NCBI GenBank assembly: GCA_901472405.1
Contig: LR590463.1
Span: 2,418,001 to 2,482,000, forward strand
Direction of reading: 5' to 3'
Length of the DNA: 64,000 nucleotides
From: Serratia rubidaea
Lineage (GTDB): Bacteria > Pseudomonadota > Gammaproteobacteria > Enterobacterales > Enterobacteriaceae
The notes under the pieces: model-generated
The model's database searches: none
Told to the model about the DNA's origin: nothing
Seen by the model: only the letters and a program-made list of their open reading frames with translations
In this document: positions 47,186-57,084 of the stretch, piece after piece
Numbering within the stretch: position 1 is the stretch's first letter
Layout of the letters: the number at the start of each line of letters is the position of its first letter
Translations under genes and position numbers: made by a program

Positions 47186-48628
47186 TCAGCCGTCGCTGGA
47201 CAGGGCTGAAAGACGCAGACGCTTGCGGCGCTGATGGCGATACAGGTGATCCATAATCTCGGCGCGGGATTCGATGGCCGGCGGCGAGCCTTCCAGCGGC
47301 TGACAGGCGCTCTCTTTGCTCATCCGCACCGCAATCAGCCCCACCAGGGCGCCGAACATCAGGTAGCCGGCCGGCGCCAGCGGGTTGCCGGTGACGTTGA
47401 CCAGCCAGGCGCTGAGCAGCGGCGCGGTGCCGCCGAACAGTGAGGTGGAGAGGTTATAGGCGATCGCCAGCCCGCCGTAGCGCACCGCAGTGGGGAACAG
47501 CGCCGGCAGCGTGGAGGCCACGGTGCTGAGAAAACAGGTCAACAGCAATCCCATCACCAGCATGCCGATAAAGGTCAGCGCCAGGTTCTGGCTGCCCAGC
47601 GCGTAAAAGCAGGGCAGCGTCAGCAGCAGAAAGCCGACGCAGCCGATGGTCCACAGCGGCTTGCGGCCGATTTTATCGGACAGCGCCCCCATAAACGGCA
47701 GCACCACCATCATGCACAGCATCGCCGCCACTACGATGGTCAGCCCCGCCAGTTCGCTCAGCCCCAGCACCACGTTCAGGTAGCCGGGCATCCAGGTCAG
47801 CAGCATGTAATCGGCCAGATTCAGGATAAACACCATGCCGATGCACAGCAGGAAAGCGCGCAGATGATGGGTGACGATCTCCTGCCACTGCTGGCGCATC
47901 CCCGGCGGCGGCGCGCTGTTTTCCATATGCTTGGCGAAGGCCGGGGTCTCTTCCAGCCGCAGGCGCAGCCAGACGCCGATCAGCCCCAGCGGACCGCCGA
48001 TCAGAAACGGCACCCGCCAGCCCCATTCGCGCATCGCCTCATTGCCCAGCAGCAGGGTCATGGTGGTGACCAGCGCGGCGGAGAAGATCAGTCCCAGCAG
48101 GGTGCCGACCTCCAGCCAGCTGCCCAGCCGGCCGCGCTTTCTGTCCGGGGCGTATTCGGCGATAAAGGTGGCCGCGCCGCCGTATTCGCCGCCGGTGGAG
48201 AAGCCCTGTACGCCGCGCGCCATGATCAGCAGCACTGGCGCCCACAGGCCGATGCTGGCGTAGCTCGGGATAAGCCCGATGGCGAAGGTGCCGAGCGCCA
48301 TCATAATCATGGTCAGCGCCAGCACCCGTTTGCGGCCGATGCGGTCGCCGAGCGGGCCGAAGAACATGCCGCCGAGCGGGCGGATCAGAAAGGCGACGGC
48401 AAAAGCGGCATAGGTGGAGAGCAGTTGGGCGCCGGGGCTGATCTCAGGAAAGAACACCATCCCCAGGGTCACGGCCAGATAGCCGTAGATGCCGAAGTCG
48501 AACCACTCCATGGCGTTGCCCAGCGAGGCCGCCGCCACGGCGCGTTTCACCAGGGATTTGTCGATGATGGTGACATCGGGTACCGCGTCTGCGTGATTTT
48601 GTGGTGCAGGTGTTGTGTTGCTATTCAT
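47186..48628 (-). CDS. MFS transporter of the metabolite:H+ symporter (ProP-like) family, ectoine operon
   Basis: 480 residues, 12 spans. NAMEWFDFGIYGYLAVTLGM, IRPLGGMFFGPLGDRIGRKR and RGVQGFSTGGEYGGAATFIA are the MHS/ProP signature. C-terminal charged tail RHQRRKRLRL. It closes an ectoine-catabolic operon, so ectoine or another compatible solute is the likely substrate. It takes the place of the EhuABCD or TeaABC importers found with other ectoine loci. Confidence 0.85.
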   Translation of the reverse strand: MNSNTTPAPQNHADAVPDVTIIDKSLVKRAVAAASLGNAMEWFDFGIYGYLAVTLGMVFFPEISPGAQLLSTYAAFAVAFLIRPLGGMFFGPLGDRIGRKRVLALTMIMMALGTFAIGLIPSYASIGLWAPVLLIMARGVQGFSTGGEYGGAATFIAEYAPDRKRGRLGSWLEVGTLLGLIFSAALVTTMTLLLGNEAMREWGWRVPFLIGGPLGLIGVWLRLRLEETPAFAKHMENSAPPPGMRQQWQEIVTHHLRAFLLCIGMVFILNLADYMLLTWMPGYLNVVLGLSELAGLTIVVAAMLCMMVVLPFMGALSDKIGRKPLWTIGCVGFLLLTLPCFYALGSQNLALTFIGMLVMGLLLTCFLSTVASTLPALFPTAVRYGGLAIAYNLSTSLFGGTAPLLSAWLVNVTGNPLAPAGYLMFGALVGLIAVRMSKESACQPLEGSPPAIESRAEIMDHLYRHQRRKRLRLSALSSDG

Positions 48629-48708
48629 TATTTTTCTCCATGATTAATCTGGAGAGCGGGGCGGCGGGAACGAAGCGCCGCCCACGGCATTACCCATATT
48701 CCCTGCGT

Positions 48709-49194
48709 TTATACCTCTATGTCGCCTTCGCGGCGCAGGCTCTGCAGCGGCGCGACGGACTTCACGTTTTTGGTGACGATATAGGTAAAATAGCGTTCGA
48801 TGCCCAGGTCAGAATCCAGCCAGCTGTCAATCAGACGCTGATACTCGTCGATAGACAGCGTTTCGAATTTGGCCCAGTAATCCACGCCGCCGCCCACTGC
48901 CACACATTCGGTCAGTTCTGGCGTATTGAGCACGCGTTTTTCAAAACGGGCAAAGCTCTCTGCGTTATGTTGGTTAAGCTCGATCGACACCCAGATCGGC
49001 AGGCGCTTCATCAGCACCCGGGCGTTGAGCCTGGCGTAATACCCTTCGATCAGTCCGGCCTGCTCCAGACGTTTTACCCGCTCCCAGCAGGGGCTGACGG
49101 ACAGGTTTATCGACTCCGCCAGCCGCGACTTGGTAATGCGGCCGTCTTTGCTCAGAATGTCGAGGATCTTCAGGTCATAGCGATCGAGTTTCAT
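48709..49194 (-). CDS. doeX: Lrp/AsnC-family regulator of ectoine catabolism (DoeX-like)
   Basis: 161 residues. N-terminal HTH (YDLKILDILSKDGRITKSRL, residues 5-25), then the Lrp-type RAM ligand domain ending in TKNVKSVAPL. DoeX, in the Halomonas doe operon, has the same class and position. It is likely to sense a pathway intermediate. No EnuR-type (MocR) regulator is visible. Confidence 0.85.
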   Translation of the reverse strand: MKLDRYDLKILDILSKDGRITKSRLAESINLSVSPCWERVKRLEQAGLIEGYYARLNARVLMKRLPIWVSIELNQHNAESFARFEKRVLNTPELTECVAVGGGVDYWAKFETLSIDEYQRLIDSWLDSDLGIERYFTYIVTKNVKSVAPLQSLRREGDIEV

Positions 49195-49243
49195 ACGGTG
49201 ATTACATCCTTAATGGCGACCGGCGCGCCGGGGCCGTTTATCG

Positions 49244-50257
49244 CTATGGCGATACGATCTCCCGGGCAATAACGGCCAGTGTGTCTCCCATCGCAACCTG
49301 CGCCGGAAAGCGCCGCGCCAGCAGAATACCGTCGCGCTGCGCCCGGTATTCCACGGGCGGCTGGCCGCTGCGGGAGGGATCATAAACGCGGGCCAGCCGT
49401 TCACCCGCGCTTACGCGCTGGCCCAGTGGACAGAGAAACTCCAGAATGCCGCAGTGCTCGCTTTGTACATAACAGGATGCATCAGGCATATCAAGCAGCT
49501 GCGTTTCTCCCTCCCAGGGCTGCGGCGCCTGCGTCAGCACGCCGTGATGGGCCAGAAAATTGCGCACGCCGCGCTCCGCCAGCTGCTGACGCTGCGGCGT
49601 GGTGGTGCCGCCGCCGCCCAGCTCGGTGGTGACAAAGCCTTTGCCCTGGCTTTCCACCACCGTGTCGTACAGCTGGCTGGCGTCCAGTTCATACATCATC
49701 ACGGTAAGCGGCGCGCCGAAGGCCTGCGCGGCGGCCAGGTTGTCGGCCTGCTGGCGCTCATCGTCCAGCGCATGCAGCGCGGCGAAGGGCATAATCTCCA
49801 GCGTGCGGCCGCCGGAGTGCAGATCCAGCGCCACGTCGCACATCGGCACCAGCACCCGGGTAAAGTAGTCGGCAATCTGCGCGGTGACGCCGCCGTCCGG
49901 CGCGCCGGGGAAGCTGCGGTTAAGATTGCCGCCGTCGATGGGAGAGGTGCGCGTGCCGGCCTGCACCGCCGGCGCGTTCATCATCGGCACGATGATCACC
50001 CGCCCCTGAACCTCCTCGGCCTGCAGCGTGTTCGCCAGCTTCAGCAGGGCGATAATGCCTTCGTACTCATCGCCGTGGTTGCCGGCGGTCAGCAGCGCCG
50101 TCGGCCCCGGCGCGCCGTTGATCACCGTCACCGGGATCATCACCGCGCCCCAGGCGGAGTTATCGTGGGACCAGGGCAGCTTCAGGAAGCCGTGCTGCAC
50201 GCCGGGCTGGCCGAAATCCACCCCGGCATACACGGGGCTGGGTTTTTCATGACTCAT
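49244..50257 (-). CDS. doeB: DoeB, N-alpha-acetyl-diaminobutyrate deacetylase
   Basis: 337 residues of the succinylglutamate desuccinylase/aspartoacylase zinc family. Zinc and catalytic motif NHGDEYEGIIALLKLA (HxxE), then GGNLNRSFPGAPDG and DLHSGGRTLEIMPF with the second zinc His. It removes acetate from the ring-opened ectoine, giving 2,4-diaminobutyrate. Ends 50 bases before doeX. Confidence 0.9.
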   Translation of the reverse strand: MSHEKPSPVYAGVDFGQPGVQHGFLKLPWSHDNSAWGAVMIPVTVINGAPGPTALLTAGNHGDEYEGIIALLKLANTLQAEEVQGRVIIVPMMNAPAVQAGTRTSPIDGGNLNRSFPGAPDGGVTAQIADYFTRVLVPMCDVALDLHSGGRTLEIMPFAALHALDDERQQADNLAAAQAFGAPLTVMMYELDASQLYDTVVESQGKGFVTTELGGGGTTTPQRQQLAERGVRNFLAHHGVLTQAPQPWEGETQLLDMPDASCYVQSEHCGILEFLCPLGQRVSAGERLARVYDPSRSGQPPVEYRAQRDGILLARRFPAQVAMGDTLAVIAREIVSP

Positions 50258-50269
50258 GCTGTTGGCTCC

Positions 50270-51469
50270 TTATTTAACAAACAGACGTCGTGGATAGTCG
50301 CACAGCACTTCAGCGCCCTGTGCGGTGATAACGATGCTCTCGGTGATTTCCAGCCCCCAGTCGTCCATCCACAGGCCGGGCATAAAGTGGAAGGTCATGC
50401 CGGGCTGCAGCGGCGTGTCGTCGCTGGCGCGCAGGCTCATGGTGCGCTCGCCCCAGTCCGGCGGGTAGCTGATGCCGATCGGGTAGCCGCAGCGCGCGCC
50501 GCCGCGATCGATGCCGGCGCGGCGCATGGCGCTCTCCAGCGCCCGGGCGACGTCGCCGCAGCTGTTGCCGGGACGGGCGGCGGCCAGCCCCAGCTCAATG
50601 CCGGACAGCAGCGCTTCTTCGCCGCGCAGGAAGTGGTCCGGCGCGTCGCCGAGGAAAATGGTGCGCGACAGCGGCGCGTGATAGTGGCGGTAGCAGCCGG
50701 CGATTTCAAAGAAGGTGCCTTCACCCTGACGGAACGGCCGGTCATCCCAGGTGAGATGCGGAGCGGCGGCGTCGGCGCCGCCCGGCAGCAGCGGTACGAT
50801 CGCCGCATAGTCGCCGCCGAAGCGCACGCCGCTGTCGTCCACCCAGCCCTCGATGGCGCAGCGCTGGATCTCCGCCACCAACATGTTTTTCGGCAGCCCC
50901 GGTTCCACCATCTGGTAGATGCGCTCATGCATCTTGCCGACGATGCGCGCGGCGATGCGCATATATTCCAGCTCGCGCGGCGATTTGACCGCCCGGCACC
51001 AGTTCACCAGCGCCGTGGCGTCGATAAACGCCTGCTGCGGGCAGTCCAGCTGCAGGCTGAGAAATGCCTTGGCGGAGAAGTAGTAATTATCCATTTCCAC
51101 GCCGATGCGCGCCTGACGCCAGCCGAACATCGGCAGCACCTCCCGGGCCAGCCAGCGCATCGGGTGTTCGTCAGGATTCTGCACCAGCCGTTCCGGGTAG
51201 CCGATAATCCGTTCGTCATCCATCCAGCAGGTGCGCAGCGCGCCGTTGCTGTCCTGCAGGCGGCCGAACCACACCGGATCGTCCTCCAGCCCCAGCAGCA
51301 CGCACTGATGTACGTAAAATGACCAACCGTCATAACCGGTCAGCCAGGCCATATTGGAAGGGTCGCTGACCACCAACAGCTCGATGCCTTGCTGCGCCAT
51401 CGCGGCGCGGGTTTTGGCGATCCGCTGGTCGTACTCTTCGCGTGTGAAGGGCAAAGTTTTCGTCAACAT
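50270..51469 (-). CDS. doeA: DoeA, ectoine hydrolase (M24-like)
   Basis: 399 residues of the creatinase/prolidase M24 fold (N-terminal domain, then pita-bread C-terminus). MAWLTGYDGWSFYVHQ, LDCPQQAFIDATALVNWCRA and HFMPGLWMDDWGLEITESIV match DoeA/EutD. It opens the ectoine ring to N-acetyl-2,4-diaminobutyrate. Thirteen bases separate it from doeB. Confidence 0.9.
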   Translation of the reverse strand: MLTKTLPFTREEYDQRIAKTRAAMAQQGIELLVVSDPSNMAWLTGYDGWSFYVHQCVLLGLEDDPVWFGRLQDSNGALRTCWMDDERIIGYPERLVQNPDEHPMRWLAREVLPMFGWRQARIGVEMDNYYFSAKAFLSLQLDCPQQAFIDATALVNWCRAVKSPRELEYMRIAARIVGKMHERIYQMVEPGLPKNMLVAEIQRCAIEGWVDDSGVRFGGDYAAIVPLLPGGADAAAPHLTWDDRPFRQGEGTFFEIAGCYRHYHAPLSRTIFLGDAPDHFLRGEEALLSGIELGLAAARPGNSCGDVARALESAMRRAGIDRGGARCGYPIGISYPPDWGERTMSLRASDDTPLQPGMTFHFMPGLWMDDWGLEITESIVITAQGAEVLCDYPRRLFVK

Positions 51470-51554
51470 GCTGTTTTATCACTTATCGCAAGCGTGGAAG
51501 CCCTGGCCGGCTGAGGAGAGGCCGGCCTGTTTACCCTGTACCCAGGGCGCGGGG

Positions 51555-52504
51555 TTACTGCGACTGCTCTAACTGCGCCAGGGCAAAAGCGGCGATGGCG
51601 CTGTCCTGCACCCCGGTGCCGGTCAGGCAGCACAGGGTGATCTCTTGCGTCGTCAGGCGCAGCGGCGTACCGCCGGCGACTAACGCGCCCAATTCATGCA
51701 CCGTGAAGGGCGGCTGCCGCCCCTGAAATACCTTCAGCTCGCCGTTGCGCTCACTCTGGCTGCGCAGGTCGCAGACCACGTGGTCTGCGTGCAGCAGGGC
51801 GCTGATATCCACCTCCCGTTTCTCCGGGCTGTCGGATCCATGGCGGTGACGTGTACGCCGGGCGTCAGGTGCTCGGCAAACAGCAGCGGCTCACGGGAGG
51901 GCGTGGTGGTGACGATAATGTCCGCGCCGGCGCAGGCGGCGCCGATCTGCGGGTATCCCGCCGCCTGCAGCCCGTCCTCCGCCAGCTCGCGGGCCAGCCG
52001 CTGCGCCGCCTCCGGACGCCGCGCCCAGACCGACACCCGCTCGACCGGGAACAGCAGCCGCAGGGCGGCCAGCTGCAGCCGCGCCTGTTCGCCGGCGCCG
52101 ATCAGCGTGACGCGGCGGCTCTCCCGCCGGGCGAGGTACCTGGCCGCCAGCGCGCCGGCCAGCGCGGTGCGGATGGCGGTGAGGTAGCCCTCATCCAGCA
52201 GCAGCGCCCGCGGAATGCCGGTTTCGGCGCTCAGCACCACCATCAGCCCGTTAAGACTGGGCAGCCCGCGCCGGGGGTTATCAAAAAAGCCGGGGCTGAT
52301 TTTGATGGCGAAACTGTCGCTGCCGCGGATCCAGGCGGTCTTCACGTCCACTTCGCCGTTGACCTCCGGCAGCGCCATCGAGAGGATCGGCGGCTGCACC
52401 ACGTTGCCCATGCCGAGGGCGCGAAACCCCGCCTCGACCGCCGCCAGTGCGTCGGCGTCAAGCCGCACCGCGGCGCTAATCTGCTGTCGGTTATAGATCT
52501 GCAT
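51555..52504 (-). CDS. eutC: EutC, ornithine cyclodeaminase-like protein of hydroxyectoine use, one missing base
   Basis: About 316 residues after repair. Ornithine cyclodeaminase/mu-crystallin family: KISPGFFDNPRRGLPSLNGL, EGYLTAIRTALAGALAARYL, and the Rossmann TLIGAGEQARLQLAAL. Breaks near 51833 (VHVTAM should continue GSDSPEKREVDI): one G missing in ATGGATCC. The EutC role (with EutB) is in processing hydroxyectoine-derived intermediates. Confidence 0.8.
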
Positions 52505-53510
52505 CCTGTGCCTGCTCCTGTCTGGCCCGGTCGAAGGTTTCCAGCGCGACGTTGTTGCCGCTCAGCACCAGCGCCACCTCCTTGCCTGCGATCGGGATCC
52601 GGTGGTGTTCAATCGCCGCCAGCCCGACGGCGGCGGCCCCTTCCAGCAACATCTTTTCCTGTTCCAGCAGGGTGACCATCGCCCGGGCGATGGCCGCCTC
52701 CGGCACCTGGTAGTGGCTGTCCATCGTCGCGCGCACCAGCGCCAGGGTGTGGCGGTTATCCAGCCCGATGCCGCCGCCCAGCGAGTCGGCCAGGCTCGGC
52801 GTCTCCGCCACGCTGACCGGTTTGCCCGCCTGCAGGCTATGCCACATCGCGGCCCCGGCGCTGAGGCTGACGCCGACCACCTCGGTGCGCGGGCTGAGCT
52901 GCTTCATCACCAGACCGATGCCGCCCAGCAGGCCGCCGCCGGACAGGCCCGCCAGCACCATATCGAGCTGCGGCCGCGCCTCGAGGATCTCCAGCGCCAG
53001 CGTACCCTGACCGGCGATAATCAGCGGGTGGTCGAAGGGCGGGATCGCCACCTGGCCGCGGCTCTGCACCCGTTCATGCACCGTCTCAAACGCTTCGTCC
53101 TGGCTGTCGCCGCAGCGGCAGACCTCCGCGCCCAGCGCCTCGATGGCCGCCACCTTATTGGCCGGCACCAGTGAGGAGAGACAGACGGTGGCCGGAATGC
53201 CCAGCTCGCGGGCGGCCCAGGCCACCGCCCGGCCGTGATTGCCGGTGGAGGCGGTAATCACGCCGCTCTGCAGCCGCTGCGGCCCGTACTGCTCCAGCAG
53301 GGCGGCGATCATGTTGCTGGCGCCGCGCAGCTTAAAGGCGCCGGTGGGCTGCAGGTTCTCCAGCTTGAGCCAGACCCGCGCGCGATAGCGCTGCGACAGA
53401 TAGGGCGAATAGCGCAGCGGCGTGTGGTCCGCCTGGCCGCGGATGCGTCGCCGCGCCTGCCAGACATCCGCCAGCGTCACGCCGCCCGGAAGTTCAGGGT
53501 TCATCGTCAC
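52491..53510 (-). CDS. eutB: EutB, threonine dehydratase-like PLP enzyme of hydroxyectoine use
   Basis: 339 residues of the fold-type II PLP family. The PLP lysine lies in TGAFKLRGASNMIAALLEQY, with ASTGNHGRAVAWAA and the glycine-rich GLSGGGLLGGIGLV phosphate-binding loop. EutB is the hydroxyectoine-specific dehydratase-like enzyme. It ends four codons into the eutC gene (overlap 52491-52504). Confidence 0.85.
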   Translation of the reverse strand: MTMNPELPGGVTLADVWQARRRIRGQADHTPLRYSPYLSQRYRARVWLKLENLQPTGAFKLRGASNMIAALLEQYGPQRLQSGVITASTGNHGRAVAWAARELGIPATVCLSSLVPANKVAAIEALGAEVCRCGDSQDEAFETVHERVQSRGQVAIPPFDHPLIIAGQGTLALEILEARPQLDMVLAGLSGGGLLGGIGLVMKQLSPRTEVVGVSLSAGAAMWHSLQAGKPVSVAETPSLADSLGGGIGLDNRHTLALVRATMDSHYQVPEAAIARAMVTLLEQEKMLLEGAAAVGLAAIEHHRIPIAGKEVALVLSGNNVALETFDRARQEQAQDADL

Positions 53511-53518
53511 TCCTTCCG

Positions 53519-54928
53519 TCAGCGCAGCTGGCCGGAGGCGGCAAGCTGGTCGGCCATCCGGTTCACCGCCCGCAGCGCGCGATCGACCAGTTCATCCACC
53601 TCGGCGCGGTTTATCACCAGCGGCGGCGCGAAGCCGAGAATATCCCCCTGCGGCATGGCGCGGGCGATCAGCCCGTTGTCCAGCGCCGCCGCCGATACGC
53701 GCGGCCCGACCTTCAGCGCCGGGTCAAACGGCCGGCAGCGCTGTTTATCCACGGAGAATTCGATCGCCGCCATCAGCCCCACGCCGCGCACCTCGCCGAC
53801 CAGCGGGTGGTCGGCAAAGCTGTCGCGCAGGCGCTGCTGGAAGTAGGCGCCGGTGTCGGCGGCGTTCTGCACCAGATTCTCCCGCTCGATAATCTGCAGG
53901 TTGGCCAGCGCCGCCGCCGCTCCCAGCGGGTGACCGGAGTAGGTCCAGCCGTGGCCGATCGGGCCGTATTCGCAGGTGCCCTGTTCCAGCACGCGCCACA
54001 CCTTGTCGCCGACGATCACCCCGGACAGCGGCTGATAGGCGCTGGTCAGCCCCTTGGCGATGGTGATCAGATCCGGCCGCATCCCGTAGGTATGGGAGCC
54101 GAACTCGCGGCCGGTACGGCCGAAACCGCAGACCACCTCATCGGCAATCAGCAGGATGTCGTACTTGTCCAACACCGCCTGAATCGCCGGCCAGTAACCC
54201 TCCGGCGGCGGCACGATGCCGCCGGTGCCCAGCACCGGTTCGCCGATAAACGCCGCCACGCTGTCCGGGCCGGTCGCCAGGATCAGCGCCTCCAGCCGTT
54301 CGGCGCAGTGGCGTGAGAACGCCTGCTCGCTGATGCCCGCCAGTTCCGGCGCCCGCTGGTAGTAGTAGGGCGCATCGGTATGCAGTATGCCGTCAATCGG
54401 CAGGTCGAAATGGTCGTGAAACGACGCCAGGCCGGTCAGGGAGCCGGCGGCGATGCTGGAGCCGTGATAGCCGCGCTGGCGCGAGATGATTTTCTTTTTC
54501 TGCGGCCGGCCGAGGATATTGTTGTAGTAGCGCACCAGCTTGATCTGGGTTTCGTTGGCGTCGGAGCCGGACATGCCGTAATAGACTTTGGACATGTTCA
54601 TCCCGGCCTTGGCGATGATTTTTTCCGACAGCTCAATCAACGGTTCGTTGGTATGGCCGACATAGGTGTGGTAGTACGCCAGCTCTTTGGCCTGACGATA
54701 GATGGCCTCGGCCATCTCCTCACGGCCGTAGCCGATATTGACGCAGTACAGACCGGCAAAGCCGTCGATAAACTGATTGCCGTCGGCGTCGCGCACCATA
54801 ATGCCGCTGCCGCCGGTCATCACCCGGCCCGGCAGCTCGCCGTGCGCGTAGTCGCGCAGATGGGTGGAGGCGTGAAACGTCACCTGACGGTCGCGGGAAA
54901 TCAAATCGTTGCGCTGTTCCATGATCAT
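53519..54928 (-). CDS. doeD: DoeD, 2,4-diaminobutyrate transaminase (class III)
   Basis: 469 residues, class III aminotransferase. PLP lysine in LITIAKGLTSAYQPLSGVIV, LLIADEVVCGFGRTGREFGS before it, and GRVMTGGSGIMVRDADGNQF at the start. Next to doeC and ectoine hydrolase genes it should convert 2,4-diaminobutyrate to aspartate semialdehyde. MEQRN (54922) is an alternative start. The doeC stop overlaps its start (ATGA). Confidence 0.88.
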   Translation of the reverse strand: MIMEQRNDLISRDRQVTFHASTHLRDYAHGELPGRVMTGGSGIMVRDADGNQFIDGFAGLYCVNIGYGREEMAEAIYRQAKELAYYHTYVGHTNEPLIELSEKIIAKAGMNMSKVYYGMSGSDANETQIKLVRYYNNILGRPQKKKIISRQRGYHGSSIAAGSLTGLASFHDHFDLPIDGILHTDAPYYYQRAPELAGISEQAFSRHCAERLEALILATGPDSVAAFIGEPVLGTGGIVPPPEGYWPAIQAVLDKYDILLIADEVVCGFGRTGREFGSHTYGMRPDLITIAKGLTSAYQPLSGVIVGDKVWRVLEQGTCEYGPIGHGWTYSGHPLGAAAALANLQIIERENLVQNAADTGAYFQQRLRDSFADHPLVGEVRGVGLMAAIEFSVDKQRCRPFDPALKVGPRVSAAALDNGLIARAMPQGDILGFAPPLVINRAEVDELVDRALRAVNRMADQLAASGQLR

Positions 54929-56412
54929 TCTCCTGTCACTGAGGGCTGAGTGGGTTCGCCTGACAATCCGCCAAGGCAGAAGTAGCGGGTAGTGAGATAT
55001 TCATCGATGCCGGTGCGGCCGCCTTCGCGCCCCAGGCCGGACTGCTTGATGCCGCCGAAGGGCACGGTGACGCCGGTCATTTTGACGCTGTTCACCGCCA
55101 CCATGCCGTACTCCAGCTCGCGGATGTAGCGCCACACCCGGCGCTGGTCGTGGGTCCACAGGTAGGCGGCCAGCCCGTATTCGCTGGCGTTGGCCAGCGC
55201 GATCGCCTGATCATCGTGCTGCCAGGCGGCCACGGCGGCGATGGGCGCGAAGCTCTCCTCCTGCCAGACCCGCATCGCCGGCGTCACGCCGATTAGCAAG
55301 GTGGGCATAAAGTAGTTATCGCCGGGCGCCTGACGCTGATCGCCGTGGATCAGGCGCGCGCCGCGGGACAGGGCGTCATCCACCAGAGCCTGCGCCTTGT
55401 CGACCGCCTGACGGTGGATCAACGGGCCGATATCGCTGTCCGGGCTGTCGCCGGGGCCGACCTTCAGCGCCCGCAGCCGTGCGGTGAACGCCTCAATAAA
55501 CGCCTCGTGAATCTGCTGATGCACCATAATGCGGTTGGCGGCCAGACAGTCCTGACCGCTGGTCTGGAAACGAGCGTCGATCGCCGCCGCTGCGGCTTCG
55601 TCGATATTCACATCCGGCGCCACCACGAACGGCGCGTTGCCGCCCAGCTCCAGCGACACGCGCTTCACGCTGCCGGCGCACTGTGCCAGCAGCAGCTTGC
55701 CCACCCGGGTGGAGCCGGTAAACGACAGGGCGCGCACGCGCGGTTCTTCACACAATTGAGCGCAGACCGCCTGCGGGTCGCCGGTGATAACGTTAAACAC
55801 GCCGCTCGGCAGCCCGGCGCGTTCCGCCAGTTCGGCCAGCGCCAGCGCGGAAAAGGGCGTTTCATTGGCGGGTTTCACCAGCACGCTGCAGCCGGCGGCC
55901 AGCGCCGCGGCCGCCTTGCGGGTGATCATCGCCAGCGGGAAGTTCCAGGGGGTAATGAGCGCGCAGACGCCTACCGGCTCTTTCAACGTGCCCGGCAGGG
56001 TGCCGTCGATATGCACGGCAAGCGTTTCGCCGTTGATCCGCACCGCCTCTTCGGCAAACCAGCGGATAAAGCCGGCGGCGTAGTCCACTTCGCCTTCGGC
56101 CTCGCGGCGCGGTTTGCCCTGCTCATAAACCAGCAGGGTGGCCAGATCGTCGCGGTGCGCCAACAGCTGCTGATACCAGGCCATCAGCAGCGCCGCACGC
56201 CGGTCGGCGCGCACCTGACGCCAGCGGGCGAATGCCTGCTCGGCGGCATCCACCGCCCGGTCGATCTGCGCCGGCTCCAGCAGCGGGATATAGCCCAGCA
56301 GGCTGTTATCGGCCGGGTTATGCACCGGCCATTCAGCGCCGGATTCACTGTGGCACCACTCGCCGTTAATCCAGGCGAAATGACGAAACAGACGGGGATC
56401 CTCTAACTTCAT
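54925..56412 (-). CDS. doeC: DoeC, aspartate-semialdehyde dehydrogenase (ALDH family)
   Basis: 495 residues, aldehyde dehydrogenase family. [47 protein letters not shown] (general base), RFQTSGQDCLAANRIMV (catalytic Cys) and EESFAPIAAV. It oxidises aspartate semialdehyde to aspartate at the end of the pathway. First gene of the operon, downstream of a 670-base promoter region. Confidence 0.88.
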   Translation of the reverse strand: MKLEDPRLFRHFAWINGEWCHSESGAEWPVHNPADNSLLGYIPLLEPAQIDRAVDAAEQAFARWRQVRADRRAALLMAWYQQLLAHRDDLATLLVYEQGKPRREAEGEVDYAAGFIRWFAEEAVRINGETLAVHIDGTLPGTLKEPVGVCALITPWNFPLAMITRKAAAALAAGCSVLVKPANETPFSALALAELAERAGLPSGVFNVITGDPQAVCAQLCEEPRVRALSFTGSTRVGKLLLAQCAGSVKRVSLELGGNAPFVVAPDVNIDEAAAAAIDARFQTSGQDCLAANRIMVHQQIHEAFIEAFTARLRALKVGPGDSPDSDIGPLIHRQAVDKAQALVDDALSRGARLIHGDQRQAPGDNYFMPTLLIGVTPAMRVWQEESFAPIAAVAAWQHDDQAIALANASEYGLAAYLWTHDQRRVWRYIRELEYGMVAVNSVKMTGVTVPFGGIKQSGLGREGGRTGIDEYLTTRYFCLGGLSGEPTQPSVTGE

Positions 56413-57084
56413 CTGCGTTCTCCTTAGCGCCGGACAACAGCGGCGCCGGTCTGCTCCCCGGTAAATAGTCAGCGGGGGAAAGGCACATGGGATGCTTTGA
56501 AGATAAGAGAAAGCGTGAGAAAATAATTTCTGTTTCAGCGTGGTAATTATTGGTTTTTTTCTGTTGTGATTGCAATGGACGCTAAATCAGCCTGATTCAA
56601 TAGGGCCAAGGAAATAATTATGGCCGCATAGGTTTTATTTATTTCTTTGGCGGACGGAATGCTGGTAAATCCCGCCGACGGTGGGATGATTGGCTGAATC
56701 AATGGCATAATCCGCTGGTTAAAAAGATGTTTCCACCACAAAGGCTTTTACGTAATTAGTTGATTTTAAATGACTGAAACTCAATGGCAACACGTGGGGG
56801 ATAATCAGTGCTACCCGCAGCCGGCCAATAAAGAACCCGAAGTTGTTTTTCGTGATATCGCTCATGGTTTTAAACTGATATGACCAGTTAATTAACAATG
56901 ATGCAGTTCACAGAAATGCCGCCAATTGTGCGCTGCGTCAAAATTAATAACATTTCCTGCTGCAACTGGCGTCAGGCAATAATCTTTATCTCACGCTGAA
57001 TTAATAATAAGAAATAGGTATGACGCGTATTTCATTTGTCGACAACAATCGGCCCGCCAATTAAGGCGGGCCGCAAGATAAACG
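56413..57084. other. Upstream region of the ectoine operon; no gene seen
   Basis: About 670 AT-rich bases. No convincing ORF. It should hold the doeC promoter. A GC-rich inverted repeat GGCCCGCC / GGCGGGCC (57051-57058 / 57065-57072), with little T after it on either strand, lies just past the YahK-type gene's stop and may be its terminator. Confidence 0.45.
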
